Shown piece after piece: positions 10,201 through 17,677 of a stretch of DNA of 64,000 bases (position 1 is its first letter; each line of letters opens with the position of its first letter). Origin of the DNA: Salinivirgaceae bacterium. Its GTDB lineage: Bacteria; Bacteroidota; Bacteroidia; Bacteroidales; SZUA-534. A program made the translations under genes and the position numbers. Location of the stretch: assembly GCA_016284875.1 (NCBI GenBank), contig JAEEPS010000001.1, forward strand, positions 1 through 64,000. The letters run 5' to 3'. A model generated the notes under the pieces. The model was given only the letters and a program-made list of their open reading frames with translations, had not been told where the DNA came from and made no database searches.

Positions 10201-10482
10201 TGCGAATCCGTAACCCATATTGCCTAATCCAAGGCTGCTGCTATATACCAACCCAAGTTGTGGCGTAACGTTTCCAAATCCGGCAGGCAAATCGAAAGGC
10301 ATTGAGCCGGTGGGTGCGCCCATAGGACTTACGTCAAGTGCCAGCGGCAATGAGCCAACGGGAGCTCCCGTGCCAACATATCCGGCATCTGTGCCAATTG
10401 TTTGAGAATTTGCCGTTCCAACCGCAATCCACAAAGCTGCAGCAATCAAAACGGTTTTGTTTAAAAGTTGTTTAAGTTCCAT
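4300..10482 (-). CDS. SpvB/FG-GAP/YD-repeat Rhs polymorphic toxin
   Basis: A 2060-residue secreted protein. I take the start at 10482 because MELKQLLNKTVLIAAALWIA... is a good signal peptide ending near ANSQ, and it lies four bases after the upstream stop. Order: SpvB-like N-domain (LPAGFGNVTPQLGLVYSSSL, about residues 60-300); five FG-GAP/EF-hand-like calcium motifs (DVDGDMQADI, DIDNDGSLEL, DFNGDGLTDI, DFDNDGKADI, DYNEDGFPEL; about 345-770); many YD repeats (930-1690); and the Rhs core IYDPRLGRFLSPDP...NPLKYTDPSGEF near 1780. In TcC/Rhs proteins such a core encapsulates and autoproteolytically releases the tip. The final 280 residues (4300-5130) begin with a Gly/Ala-rich, membrane-active-looking stretch and end in about 140 residues I cannot assign to a toxin family. 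The tip is AT-rich relative to the core. Two immunity-like genes follow. Confidence 0.9.
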   Translation of the reverse strand: MELKQLLNKTVLIAAALWIAVGTANSQTIGTDAGYVGTGAPVGSLPLALDVSPMGAPTGSMPFDLPAGFGNVTPQLGLVYSSSLGLGNMGYGFALSGVSSITVAGQDYWHDGNVTPVNFNGNDRFYLDGARLILESSTYGANGAKYLTENYNFATITSTGSTNSQPVSFTVVTKDGTTMEYGGSAAIAKVSSNGTTKTTAWLIKKITDKRGNYIEYTYSNTTDGQIKLTAIKYTGNIGDNIQPQYTVKITYGTRTAEYSYVSGYKITNSLYVTAVAVTDASNTEVVKYTFSYSNNRLTTINKYYMGRLACNPTKINWNSCNINNDPRINNGTQPCDFIKNSTKFETFCGDVDGDMQADIVRVDRSKNGKFAYYTKQGNKLVEKYKGNLPANNQYSSGSSFTTYESRGRGYDSKYLKSTTKQGALPYTFFDIDNDGSLELCIIESVVKNNLDKVNFCVYKLSANGLTKLDSYTKNFGQIVGAYPFFAGKFDGTGHIDLTLFCREQQSANSNKRIDLVGIDDSFLSPFELNGDCKTELISLQGNTIKLFAPEEQRGKYTMVLKTSINVSNVDPKLGIEPADFNGDGLTDILVYSNGWKLYLNTGGQFSLQSSAVSELNASRKVTQGRQQVAISASPLQRDYDNGEYRKRAESANGLYDSQYKNAYSNIYKIADFDNDGKADIIRIERDVTYLNDADDVINTMYRIKLFKFIGNSFTCVKTYSTGMFRQVGFDPATITSATDIDYVIGKFEYCTGQLVGGSTQFEVTDYNEDGFPELLVSTTHPVVVDGVRKESSEITLQFYSGNSQQFISSVTDGMGVCNSLSFGKLNSSNYTRSSETHSGGVYSCPLPLWVVSGKKTTAGNITASNISYSYEGLLLHKQRGMLGFEITLASDAVTNLTTECTFNYDPTYIVPYLEEKRIYYGSNHTLEFSEFGYDFIDKDKSKKCYIQRLANDRKYYKGGKNIVTAYTYNSNNDLTKTTTKYGSDATDVVTFGSYTSLGKPKTIKTERTQSGKTFSYSLTYTYDSYGNALSETDSRTGVKTTYTYNTKNHTNVEKIAETGLNTTTNYTYDATKRFITSTSVKYDNGTTLTTSTTYDNFGRPLTETDHNGLQTKYRYDNFGQLAVVTSPDDDYTTTAYGWATDATRSEITNHTQTKTRLGDTETIYYDALGREIKRVTMPAGGTTETVNTYYLSNGKVNYTQSSINGLTSYTYEEYYGDLSSITSRGRTVNYLSSGMTQKTTVDGVSTAKTYNSLGQIKKVTDAASTIEYTYHPCGSPLTITAAGATTSMEYDSKGRQTKLTDPDAGATTYEYDNLGRLTKQTDARGVVTNITYDAFGRETTRTEKMGSETRTISTSYYTAKPHIGLVKSQTDSQSGITTSYTYDDYGRLLTKTDKIDGKDYKFIYGYDDYGHHIETTYPSGEHIKYNYNGGFLTEIQSVTGQSGTKLISDTKHNARGQVTSYKQGNNNTANYSFNSYGYPTAISYGPTSQRIAYNYTWNTTTQNLTSRSMGGYTENFTYDAADRLTGWTINSTAYTADYSGNGNITMKSDFGLYAYSGSRPHAVSGISSLIAGTGAERTCEAEYNTIGKVSKLVLKNGSTTLKTATFTYAADGQRRKMQIGNSTTIYVDDYQVNKNGNTEQRLHYISGPAGLCALIVQSYNGSTLSSRATYYLQTDYQGSIIAAYNSNGTLYKRFAYDPWGRRRAGDNWTNYQTSTETLITRGYCGHEHLDDFGTINMNGRIYDPRLGRFLSPDPYVQAPYNSQNYNRYSYCLNNPLKYTDPSGEFWHIIIGAVVGGVINLGVKAYQGKINSIGDGLMAFGIGAAAGAVGAATGGSAFLAAGGGAAGAGGFLAGAASGMVGSAFSAPIQSIGNSMYFGDPMMSAKQYLIGIGIGGLLGGTVNGVVALSNGKTFWAGNIKGNNIPTHCSVPLKVDEPKLNTDGLRAKMESMPDNNSYTLETSSSDVINRSIEGQKLSIAAPRPEIQGYSNTIADKLDLSHNFPYSFDKVIVQNGDFSFTTQGNYWYVAPGSINSTNGWYSIGMSSDGTVFHRCFSTYYPFVK

Positions 10483-10486
10483 TTGA

Positions 10487-11263
10487 TTACTGTTTAATGA
10501 TTGTGAATGATTCGGCATTGCCGTTTTGTATGAGTTGCAGAATGTAAACGCCAAGAGGGTAGTCATCAAGGCTTATCGGGGTTCCGGCCTGAATCCAAGT
10601 GTCTTGTTTCAGTTGGTTTCCTCGGTTGTCAAAAATTCGGTATTCACCATCATCGCCGCACTCCCCTTCGCACACAACGGCAATGTTGCCCCGAGTAGGA
10701 TTCGGATAGATTGTGATTTTCTTGTTCCCTATGTTTTCCGCGTAAATGTCCGTGGTATCTATTGTTGCCGATTTGCTTGTGTTTATCACGATTTTGCGGC
10801 TTATGCAGTTGCCAGACTTATCGTAGCTGAATCCCAATTTTGTCGCGTTAAAGTCATATTCATCCGCCGTAACCTCATAGCACATATATTCATTACCGCT
10901 GCTATCGCCCAACAACGTTATACTTGAAAATCCTTCGGCTACAATTACATAGAAACTATCATCAGCAGCCAGTGTAGTGGTATAAAAGTTATCATTCACA
11001 TATACACTGATGCCTTTTTTGCTGCAATATACCCTGACTTTTACTGCCTTAGCGGTTTTCTCCAAATTGACAACCAACTTGAACTGCTGTCCGCCTCTTC
11101 CTTCGTTACAATAATATGTTTTGTTGTTTCCATCGACAGCTTTTGCGGCTTCACAGCCCGTTTTGCAACCCAATGGAGCAGTGGCTGATAATGATAGTTT
11201 TGTTTGCGCTGAACTTGCCACACAAAATAGTAGCATAATCCCAGCAATTACAGATGTCTTCAT
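10487..11263 (-). CDS. Secreted T9SS type A sorted protein preceding the Rhs gene
   Basis: 258 residues: signal peptide MKTSVIAGIMLLFCVASSAQ, a roughly 160-residue beta-rich domain with several Cys (CKTGCEAAKAVDGNNKTYYC resembles the start of a discoidin/F5-8-like fold), then a C-terminal T9SS type A domain (KITIYPNPTRGNIAV, DNRGNQL, DYPLGVYILQL, ending FTIIKQ). Such domains direct export across the outer membrane by the type IX system. It is first in the transcription unit, four bases before the Rhs start, and has a TATTTTTG box upstream at 11287-11294. It may be a carrier or surface partner for the Rhs protein, which itself lacks a visible T9SS tail. That link is inference. Confidence 0.8.
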   Translation of the reverse strand: MKTSVIAGIMLLFCVASSAQTKLSLSATAPLGCKTGCEAAKAVDGNNKTYYCNEGRGGQQFKLVVNLEKTAKAVKVRVYCSKKGISVYVNDNFYTTTLAADDSFYVIVAEGFSSITLLGDSSGNEYMCYEVTADEYDFNATKLGFSYDKSGNCISRKIVINTSKSATIDTTDIYAENIGNKKITIYPNPTRGNIAVVCEGECGDDGEYRIFDNRGNQLKQDTWIQAGTPISLDDYPLGVYILQLIQNGNAESFTIIKQ

Positions 11264-11286
11264 AATATATATAGTTGTTTTACACT

Positions 11287-11294
11287 CAAAAATA
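11287..11294 (-). promoter_or_regulatory. Putative -7 box of the Rhs operon
   Basis: TATTTTTG on the minus strand fits the Bacteroidetes TAnnTTTG -7 element and lies 24 bases upstream of the start at 11263. No clear TTTG -33 box is seen. Confidence 0.5.
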
Positions 11295-11342
11295 GGTAAT
11301 TTTGGTTTTGCAGATGATTTTTTGCATAAAAAATTATCACAT

Positions 11343-11377
11343 AAAAAAACGGCCGGCCCCGAGCGTTCGGAACCGGC
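11343..11377 (-). terminator. Rho-independent terminator of the stress protein gene
   Basis: Minus strand: stem GCCGG/CCGGC with an inner 4-bp stem (CCGA/TCGG) separated by a 2x2 internal loop, followed by a run of seven T. It lies just past the stop codon at 11402. Confidence 0.85.
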
Positions 11378-11401
11378 TGCTGAGTGTCGTTTGCAAGCGG
11401 C

Positions 11402-12250
11402 CTATCGGAAACTTCCGCCGTACTTGACAACCTCGCTGTTGCGGTTGATAACAAGGAACGGAATAGTCTCCTTATAGTTGGGGTTCTCCTTCACCATCTT
11501 CTTGAATTTGTTGATGATGATAACCACCAGGTCAGAATCGATGTTCTGGCTGAAACGCAGAATCTCATCCTCGAAAATCTTTCCTTTTTTGGCGGTTTTT
11601 ATACCATATATAATGTCTTTCTTGTCAAGCAGTTTCTTAGTAAAGTAAATGTTGTTGGCCATATCCTTCTTCTGGTACTCATCCTCGATGTATGGCTTGA
11701 TGATGTTGATGTTGCAGTTGTAGTATTTCGACAGATAGACAACCCACTGCAGTGTCTCCTTCATCTTCTTGTCGTGGTCGAGCGGCACAACAATCTCTTT
11801 GTAGTAGTCGTGCGTTGGTGCCGTGGTGGCCACAATGAACGGAATGTCGATTACCGAAAGAATATCGGTAATGTCCCTTATGCCGAGGGTTTCCTTGTCG
11901 GTCAGTTTATAGGTACGGCCCGTGATTACCAAGTTGGCGTTGGCATCTTTCATCAGCCCGTCGACTGTTTTGGACTTGGTGCCTATCTCCACATCAATGA
12001 AGAGCCGCTGAGGATCAAGATGATACTTCTCGGCTATCTGGCTGGCAGCCTCTTTGATTTTTACTTTTTCGCTTTCATACTCCGCTTGTTTGGCAGATTT
12101 GCCGAACAAGCCAGGGGCTTTCAGAAAACGCACCAGCATAATCTGGTTGTCAACTTCGTTTGCAAGCAATATTGCATGCTGCAAGGCAATCTCGCACGTC
12201 TCGGTGTAATCCCAAGGCACTACAATTACATCTTTTCTCGTCTTTGCCAT
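11402..12250 (-). CDS. Tandem universal stress protein (UspA family)
   Basis: 282 residues, cytoplasmic, with two Usp-like halves. The first starts KDVIVVPWDYTETCEIALQH and the second YKEIVVPLDHDKKMKETLQW; both have the beta1 V.P.D pattern of the family. The usual ATP-binding G-2x-G-9x-G(S/T) motif is not evident in either half, so it may not bind ATP. Tandem Usp proteins of this size are common in Bacteroidetes. The gene starts 36 bases downstream of the cyclase-HD gene on the same strand, has its own TAAATTTG box overlapping the cyclase stop, and ends in a strong terminator. The role in stress response is inferred from family; the proximity to a cyclic nucleotide enzyme is suggestive. Confidence 0.85.
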   Translation of the reverse strand: MAKTRKDVIVVPWDYTETCEIALQHAILLANEVDNQIMLVRFLKAPGLFGKSAKQAEYESEKVKIKEAASQIAEKYHLDPQRLFIDVEIGTKSKTVDGLMKDANANLVITGRTYKLTDKETLGIRDITDILSVIDIPFIVATTAPTHDYYKEIVVPLDHDKKMKETLQWVVYLSKYYNCNINIIKPYIEDEYQKKDMANNIYFTKKLLDKKDIIYGIKTAKKGKIFEDEILRFSQNIDSDLVVIIINKFKKMVKENPNYKETIPFLVINRNSEVVKYGGSFR

Positions 12251-12281
12251 AAGTCCAATATACTTTACTTAGAATAACCTA

Positions 12282-12289
12282 CAAATTTA
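12282..12289 (-). promoter_or_regulatory. Putative -7 box of the usp gene
   Basis: TAAATTTG on the minus strand fits TAnnTTTG; it overlaps the stop codon of the cyclase gene and lies 32 bases before the usp start, allowing independent transcription. Confidence 0.45.
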
Positions 12290-14176
12290 ATTATTTTCTT
12301 CAACTAATCGCCTAATTGCTTCCAACTGATTATTTTTGTTTACATCACGCATCTTTTTTGCAGAATTTGTGAAGTATTGATGCCCCTCAATGAACTTAAT
12401 CTGCATCTTGTTCCACTTGTTAATGTCGTCCTCAATGGCTCCCCGCTCACGCAATTCGCGGTAGAGGTTGCCAGAAACGGGAATGAAATCGGCGCGGCCA
12501 AGATAGTCGAGGTCGGCATCGCAGATAATCTGCTCAAGCAGCGTCACGGGCTTCGGCGGCAGTTTGGTTTTCATTATCAAACTGCAGATAAAGTCGATCT
12601 GCTCGGGGGTATAATCGTATTTAGGCAGATATTCGCGTGCAATTTCGCAGCCAGCCTCCTCGTGGTCCTTGTAGGTGCGGGTGAAGCCCGTGTCGTGGAA
12701 GATGGCGGCGGTTTTCAGCATCAGCATCTCGTAGTCCGATATGCCTTCGCTGCGGCCGATGATTTCAACCTGTGTGGTCACGTCGATGGTGTGCTTCAGG
12801 TTGTGGTAATAGAGATTTTTCGGCAGTTTCTCCTCGAGCATGTTGAGCACCGTCTCCTCAATATCGTCGAAGCGGACAATGCCCAGACGTGTTTGGAAGG
12901 CCTGGTTCGGCTTGATTCCGAGACCGTTGACCGAAAGGTGCGGACGGAAGCCCTCAATCAGGTACATGTCAATCTCGCCCTTGTATTTGACAGGCATCTT
13001 GCCCCAATACTGGCAGACGAAATACTCCTTCACAAGTTCGTAGGTCATGCCCGTGATGTTCACCTTGTTTATCTGGCCTGAGGCCTCCATGCGGCTTGCA
13101 ATGTTGACCGTGTCGCCCCAAATCTCGAGTTTCTTCTTGTTGCCCGTGTTGTTGCAGAACACTGGGCCTGTGTGGATGCCAATTCGCAGATTCCAGCCTT
13201 GTTCGTCGCCGTATTGCAACTTCATGTTCTGCATATACTGGTACATCTCAAAGGCTGCCAGCACCACCTCAATCGGGTTGGTGTGGTTCTTCTGCGGAAT
13301 ACCGCCAGCGCACATGTAGATGTCGCCCACCGACTTGATTTTCTCAATGTGGAATTTCTTCACCACCTCGTCGAAATGGAAGAAGAACTTGTCGAGGTCG
13401 TCGATGAGGTGCTCGGCGTTCTCGGTTTTCGATATGTTGGAGAATCCGTGAACATCAGAGAAGAGCACCGTAACCATCTTGTAGCGTGTGGCTTTCTCCT
13501 TCTCTTTCGATTTCTCTTTCAGTTTCTCGAACTCCTCTTTCGGCATATAGTTGGCCAGAAGTTCGTCGTACTTAGCCTTCTGAGACTGAAGTTCGCGGTT
13601 GCGCTTGCCAATCTCGCTCTCAAGCGACTTCTTGGTGCTGACAATTTTCTTGCGGCTCCAGAAGTAGATGGCGCAGATGGCAGCCACGGCAATCAGTATG
13701 ACAACCAAAAGAACAACAATGCCGAAGGAGCGGCCGTCGGTGATGGTGATGGTTGCCTGATAGAGCATTCCGCCGTCGCTGCGAGCGCTGACTATTATGC
13801 TGGATTTGCGCGTCTTTGGCACAAAAGTGACCGACGATTTGGCCGACCAGATGGGCTCGTCGCCCGTGCCTTCGAAGCGAAATTCACTAAGCATGAGGCG
13901 CGTCACATCGTTGGGATTGACGCTGATGGTGATTTTTTTCGAGCCATCGTGCTCATTGAGGTTGTATTTGATGTTTTTGGCGTCGGGGGCGAACTCAATT
14001 CTCTTCTCGGCGGTCAGAAAAACTCCCATTTTGCCCTCAATCACTTGCTGGGCATGGCTTATGAAAGTGCAAAAAAGCAACGCCGACGTCAGAAAAATGA
14101 CGCGCGCTGACACTCTTTCGGTTACGTATCTTCTTGTCAATGTTGTCAGTATTAACTGCCTAAAATTCGTCGGCAA
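12287..14176 (-). CDS. Membrane class III nucleotide cyclase fused to HD domain
   Basis: 629 residues. Order: N-terminal signal/anchor ending near FISHAQ; extracytoplasmic beta domain (about 45-148); one membrane helix (FGIVVLLVVILIAVAAICAI); coiled coil (about 178-232); class III cyclase catalytic domain (about 235-425) with both metal-binding Asp regions (LFSDVHGFSNI, KSVGDIYMC), the lysine typical of adenine recognition in KSVGD, and IWGDTVNIASRME. The residue aligned with the adenine-selecting Asp appears to be Glu (LEIWG), so ATP versus GTP is open. After it comes an HD domain (about 440-600) with H..., HDTGF and ICDADLDYLG metal ligands intact. HD domains hydrolyse phosphoesters, often nucleotides, so synthesis and breakdown may be joined. 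Next gene is a stress protein. Confidence 0.85.
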   Translation of the reverse strand: MPTNFRQLILTTLTRRYVTERVSARVIFLTSALLFCTFISHAQQVIEGKMGVFLTAEKRIEFAPDAKNIKYNLNEHDGSKKITISVNPNDVTRLMLSEFRFEGTGDEPIWSAKSSVTFVPKTRKSSIIVSARSDGGMLYQATITITDGRSFGIVVLLVVILIAVAAICAIYFWSRKKIVSTKKSLESEIGKRNRELQSQKAKYDELLANYMPKEEFEKLKEKSKEKEKATRYKMVTVLFSDVHGFSNISKTENAEHLIDDLDKFFFHFDEVVKKFHIEKIKSVGDIYMCAGGIPQKNHTNPIEVVLAAFEMYQYMQNMKLQYGDEQGWNLRIGIHTGPVFCNNTGNKKKLEIWGDTVNIASRMEASGQINKVNITGMTYELVKEYFVCQYWGKMPVKYKGEIDMYLIEGFRPHLSVNGLGIKPNQAFQTRLGIVRFDDIEETVLNMLEEKLPKNLYYHNLKHTIDVTTQVEIIGRSEGISDYEMLMLKTAAIFHDTGFTRTYKDHEEAGCEIAREYLPKYDYTPEQIDFICSLIMKTKLPPKPVTLLEQIICDADLDYLGRADFIPVSGNLYRELRERGAIEDDINKWNKMQIKFIEGHQYFTNSAKKMRDVNKNNQLEAIRRLVEENN

Positions 14177-14207
14177 GATAATTGATTTATCTATTCAACA
14201 ACTTTCC

Positions 14208-14215
14208 CAAATATA
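14208..14215 (-). promoter_or_regulatory. Putative -7 box of the cyclase-HD gene
   Basis: TATATTTG on the minus strand, a full match to TAnnTTTG, 32 bases before the start at 14176. Confidence 0.5.
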
Positions 14216-14338
14216 TGAAAAAAGTTTTTTTATGTTAAATGTATGATAATACGTTTTTTTCGGAGGTTTTATTTGATTGAAAAGCCGTAAAAATTTGCAA
14301 TATGTCGATGCATGGGCTTTCAACTCACGATTAAAAGA

Positions 14339-14346
14339 TAATTTTG
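14339..14346 (+). promoter_or_regulatory. Putative -7 box of ribF
   Basis: TAATTTTG fits TAnnTTTG, 16 bases before the GTG start at 14363. The short leader supports that start. A TTTC at 14318-14321 is a weak -33 candidate. Confidence 0.45.
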
Positions 14347-14362
14347 CGGAAAAAACAGAGAG

Positions 14363-15289
14363 GTGCGGATTTTCGAGTCAGTCAGCAATTTGAATATCGA
14401 CAAGCCAGTGGTTACCATCGGCTCGTTCGACGGCGTGCATCTGGGCCACAGGCAGGTCATCAGCCAACTCACCAGCCATGCCCGCGCGGTTGGAGGCAGC
14501 AGCGTTGTGATAACGTTCTGGCCGCACCCTGCTGCAGTGCTCAATCCCGACAAGCATTTTCCCGTGCTCTCCACCATCGATGAGAAAAAAATGCTGATGG
14601 CCGAAACGGGCATCGACTGTCTGATTGTGCTGCCATTCACCAGAGAGTTTTCGCGGATTGCTTACGCCGATTTTGTGAGCGAATATCTTGTTCTGCAACT
14701 CGGAATTAGCACATTATTAGTTGGTTACGACAACAAACTGGGGCGCGACGGTCTTGGCCGATTCCATGAGGTGGAGGCTCTGTCGCATCTGTACGGATTC
14801 CACGTGAAGCGGCTCGATGTTCTGGCAGAGGACGAGCAGCCTATAAGTTCGACAATGATTCGCGGCCTGCTCTCGGAGGGGAAGGTGGCAGAGGCGGCCA
14901 AACTGCTCGGGCGCGACTACAGCCTGACGGGGCGCGTGGTGGGCGGCAACCACATCGGCACATCGCTCGGCTTCCCAACGGCCAATCTGGAGCCCGACGA
15001 GTGCAAATTTGTGCCTTGCAACGGCGTTTATGCCATCCGCGCCAGCGTCGGCAGGCAAGAACATCTTGGAATGCTCAACATCGGCAACCGCCCCACGGTG
15101 AACCACGGCGATGAAAAACCCACCATCGAGGCCAATCTGTTCGGCTTCAACGGCAACATTTACGGCTCGAATCTGACAATCAGTTTTTTAGAAAAGATTC
15201 GCAACGAACGCCGATTCTGCTCAACCGACGAACTTCGTGCTCAATTGGAAAAAGACAACATCTTTATTTCCAAAAAATTCGGTAAGTAA
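14363..15289 (+). CDS. ribF: Bifunctional riboflavin kinase/FAD synthetase
   Basis: RibF phosphorylates riboflavin to FMN and adenylates FMN to FAD. The N-terminal nucleotidyltransferase domain shows VVTIGSFDGVHLGHRQVI (HxGH-type motif), ITFWPHP and the SSTMIRGLLSEGKV motif. The C-terminal flavokinase domain begins GRVVGGNHIGTSLGFPTANL, with GVYAIRASV and LNIGNRPTV, followed by the catalytic Glu region IEANLFGF. Length 308 is usual. The start is GTG at 14363; no ATG precedes the conserved core, and the -7 box at 14339-14346 lies just ahead. It is convergent with the TonB receptor gene, with 71 bases between and no obvious terminator. Confidence 0.95.
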   Translation: MRIFESVSNLNIDKPVVTIGSFDGVHLGHRQVISQLTSHARAVGGSSVVITFWPHPAAVLNPDKHFPVLSTIDEKKMLMAETGIDCLIVLPFTREFSRIAYADFVSEYLVLQLGISTLLVGYDNKLGRDGLGRFHEVEALSHLYGFHVKRLDVLAEDEQPISSTMIRGLLSEGKVAEAAKLLGRDYSLTGRVVGGNHIGTSLGFPTANLEPDECKFVPCNGVYAIRASVGRQEHLGMLNIGNRPTVNHGDEKPTIEANLFGFNGNIYGSNLTISFLEKIRNERRFCSTDELRAQLEKDNIFISKKFGK

Positions 15290-15360
15290 TCATTCCGATA
15301 CTACACTACTTTGGCTTGCTTAACTGCGAATAATTGTTTCCCTCTATAGAGCAGGCGAAA

Positions 15361-17676
15361 TTAAAACCTAATCTTATACGAGATTGTCGGCACTATGCGG
15401 TAGAGGTACATTTTGTAGGCGTGCGACTCGGTGATATCCATATCCTGTTTTACATAAAGCGAGTAAATGTTTTTGCGGCCATAGACGTTGTATAGCGAGA
15501 ACATCCACTGGCTGTCGAACTTACGGGTGTCGTTTTTGGGGTTGCGGTAGATGGCCGACAAGTCGAGGCGGTGGTACGCGGGCAGCGCGTAGTTGTTGCG
15601 ACTCGAATAGTCGAAGAATGCGCAGTTGTTGAACTCGTAAATCTGGTCGGGGATGGTGACAAAGCCACCCGATGTGAGTTTGAAGGTTGACGAAATTGTC
15701 CAAGCATGGGTGAGTTCGTAACTGCCTGTGAGCGAGAGGTTATGGCGGATGTCGTAGCGCGGCGAGTAGTAGCGGTTCTGGTTCACACCGTCGATTTTGT
15801 ACTGCGTTTTGGCCAATGTGTAGCCAATCCAGCCGGTGAGGCGTCCGCTCTTGCGCTCGGCCAGCAACTCGATGCCGTAACTGTAACCTTTTCCGTGAAG
15901 CAACTGCGTGGTAAGGTGCTTGTTCATAAAAATGTTGGCATTGTCCTTATAATCAACCAGATTGTTCATCGTCTTGTAGTAAACTTCGGCCGAAAGCTCT
16001 ATACCCGACTCCTCAAGCCGATGGTAATATCCGGCCACAATCTGGTGCGACTCCTGCGGCTTCAGATGCTCGTCGGGAGAAATCCACACATCGGTTGGCA
16101 GACCAACCGTTGAGTTGCTCAACAAGTGCATATACTGCTTTGTGAAGGCGTACGACAGTTTAACCGACTGATACTGACCAATATCGTATTTGAGCGAGAA
16201 TCGAGGCTCCACGCCGCCGTAAGTCTTCACAATCTTGCCTCGGCCGTAAGCCGCACTGTCGCGCACCGAGCCGTCGGAATAGTAGTTGTAGATTGTGTCG
16301 GGGCCAATGTTCGAGAACGACGACAAGCGCACGCCATAGTTGACAGTGAGAGCGTCGGTGAGGCGGTGGTCGTTGCCAAGGTAGCCGACAAGCTCAACGG
16401 CACGCTTGTGGTTAAGCTCATACTCGCGGGTAATTGACTTCTCATCTTGAGGAGCCACGCGGCCCGGCTCAAAGTGGTGGTAGATGGCCGCCACACCGTA
16501 TTTCAGATTGCTGCCTCGGCCGTAGTGATAGGTGAAATCGTATTTCAGCCCCATCTCGCGAATGCGGGCCGTCCAGTCGAAACGGCGCACATCCTCCCAA
16601 ATTGAGTATTTGTAGTTGTACTGGCTGCCGTAGAGCGTGAGGTTCGAGAACAGTTTTGCGTTGAAAATGTGGTTCCAGCGCAGTGTGCCGGTGGTGTTGC
16701 CCCACTCCAGGTGGTTCTTGTTGTTGAGAGCGAAGCACAGAAACTCATCAGCCCCCGTGTAGGCGCTCAGATAGACGTGGTTGCTGCTGTCGATGTTCCA
16801 GTTCAGCTTGGCGTTGAGGTCGTAGAAGTTGATTTTGTCGTCGGTGTTGTCGATGGCTTTCAGATAGAGGCCGACGTAACTTCCGCGCCCCGACACAATG
16901 AACGACGCCTTGCCTTTGGCAATTGGGCCTTCGAGCGTGAGGCCGCTAGCGGTGAGACCGATGTTTGCCGTGGCGTGAAACTGATTCATATCGCCCTCGC
17001 GCATTGCAATATCGACAACCGACGAGAGCCGCCCGCCGAACTGCGCCGGATAAACGCCTTTATAGACGGTTGTATTTTTCAGAATATCAGTGTTGAAGGT
17101 TGAAAAGAAGCCCAGCGCGTGAGTGGGGTTATAGACTGGCGCCTCATCGAGCAGGAAAAGGTTCTGGTCGTAGGAGCCGCCACGCACGTAAAGGTTCGAT
17201 GCGCCCTCGTTCACAGCTTGAATGCCGGGCATCAGTTGGAGTGTTTTCAGCAGGTCGGGCTCGCCCAAAGCCGATGTCACCATTGTGATGCGCTTCGGCT
17301 GCAACTGCGCAATGCTGGTGGTGCTCATCTCGCGGGCGTTCTTCTCGCCCGTAACCACCACCTCGCCAATCTCGTTTCGTGCTTCGCTCAGTTTAATGTC
17401 GAGGCGCATATCTTTTTCAACATCAACATCTTTGCTGATGTTATCGTAACCTAAATATGAAATCACAACCGTATGGCGGCCTTTGGGCAAAGTGAGCGAG
17501 TAGAACCCGTAACTGTTTGTAGCAGTGCCAATGCCCAGTTCGGGGCAATATACGGTGGCCGAAATCATTGTCTCACCGCTTGCGGCATCGGTAATGGTGC
17601 CGTGTATGGTGGCCTTTTGTGCAAAAGAGGTCGCCGCAAATACCGCAACTATCAGTGTAAGAATCAGTTTTTTCAT
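15361..17676 (-). CDS. TonB-dependent receptor with carboxypeptidase-like domain
   Basis: 771-residue outer-membrane receptor. Signal peptide (MKKLILTLIVAVFAATSFAQ), then a carboxypeptidase-regulatory-like beta domain (ATIHGTITDAASGETMISAT, to about residue 105), a plug domain (TMVTSALGEPDLLKTLQLMP, NLYVRGGSYDQNLFLLDEAP, FGGRLSSVVDIAMR) and a C-terminal barrel ending in aromatic YKIRF. It takes up an unidentified ligand with TonB-ExbBD energy. The preceding gene, one base away, is a DUF4249 lipoprotein; this receptor/DUF4249 pairing recurs in Bacteroidetes. No SusD partner is present, so a polysaccharide substrate is not implied. Substrate unknown. Confidence 0.9.
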   Translation of the reverse strand: MKKLILTLIVAVFAATSFAQKATIHGTITDAASGETMISATVYCPELGIGTATNSYGFYSLTLPKGRHTVVISYLGYDNISKDVDVEKDMRLDIKLSEARNEIGEVVVTGEKNAREMSTTSIAQLQPKRITMVTSALGEPDLLKTLQLMPGIQAVNEGASNLYVRGGSYDQNLFLLDEAPVYNPTHALGFFSTFNTDILKNTTVYKGVYPAQFGGRLSSVVDIAMREGDMNQFHATANIGLTASGLTLEGPIAKGKASFIVSGRGSYVGLYLKAIDNTDDKINFYDLNAKLNWNIDSSNHVYLSAYTGADEFLCFALNNKNHLEWGNTTGTLRWNHIFNAKLFSNLTLYGSQYNYKYSIWEDVRRFDWTARIREMGLKYDFTYHYGRGSNLKYGVAAIYHHFEPGRVAPQDEKSITREYELNHKRAVELVGYLGNDHRLTDALTVNYGVRLSSFSNIGPDTIYNYYSDGSVRDSAAYGRGKIVKTYGGVEPRFSLKYDIGQYQSVKLSYAFTKQYMHLLSNSTVGLPTDVWISPDEHLKPQESHQIVAGYYHRLEESGIELSAEVYYKTMNNLVDYKDNANIFMNKHLTTQLLHGKGYSYGIELLAERKSGRLTGWIGYTLAKTQYKIDGVNQNRYYSPRYDIRHNLSLTGSYELTHAWTISSTFKLTSGGFVTIPDQIYEFNNCAFFDYSSRNNYALPAYHRLDLSAIYRNPKNDTRKFDSQWMFSLYNVYGRKNIYSLYVKQDMDITESHAYKMYLYRIVPTISYKIRF

Positions 17677-17677
17677 T

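Noticed and set aside
10483..10569. Longer N-terminus for the Rhs protein
   Set aside because: These codons overlap the end of the upstream gene, and the signal peptide begins at 10482.
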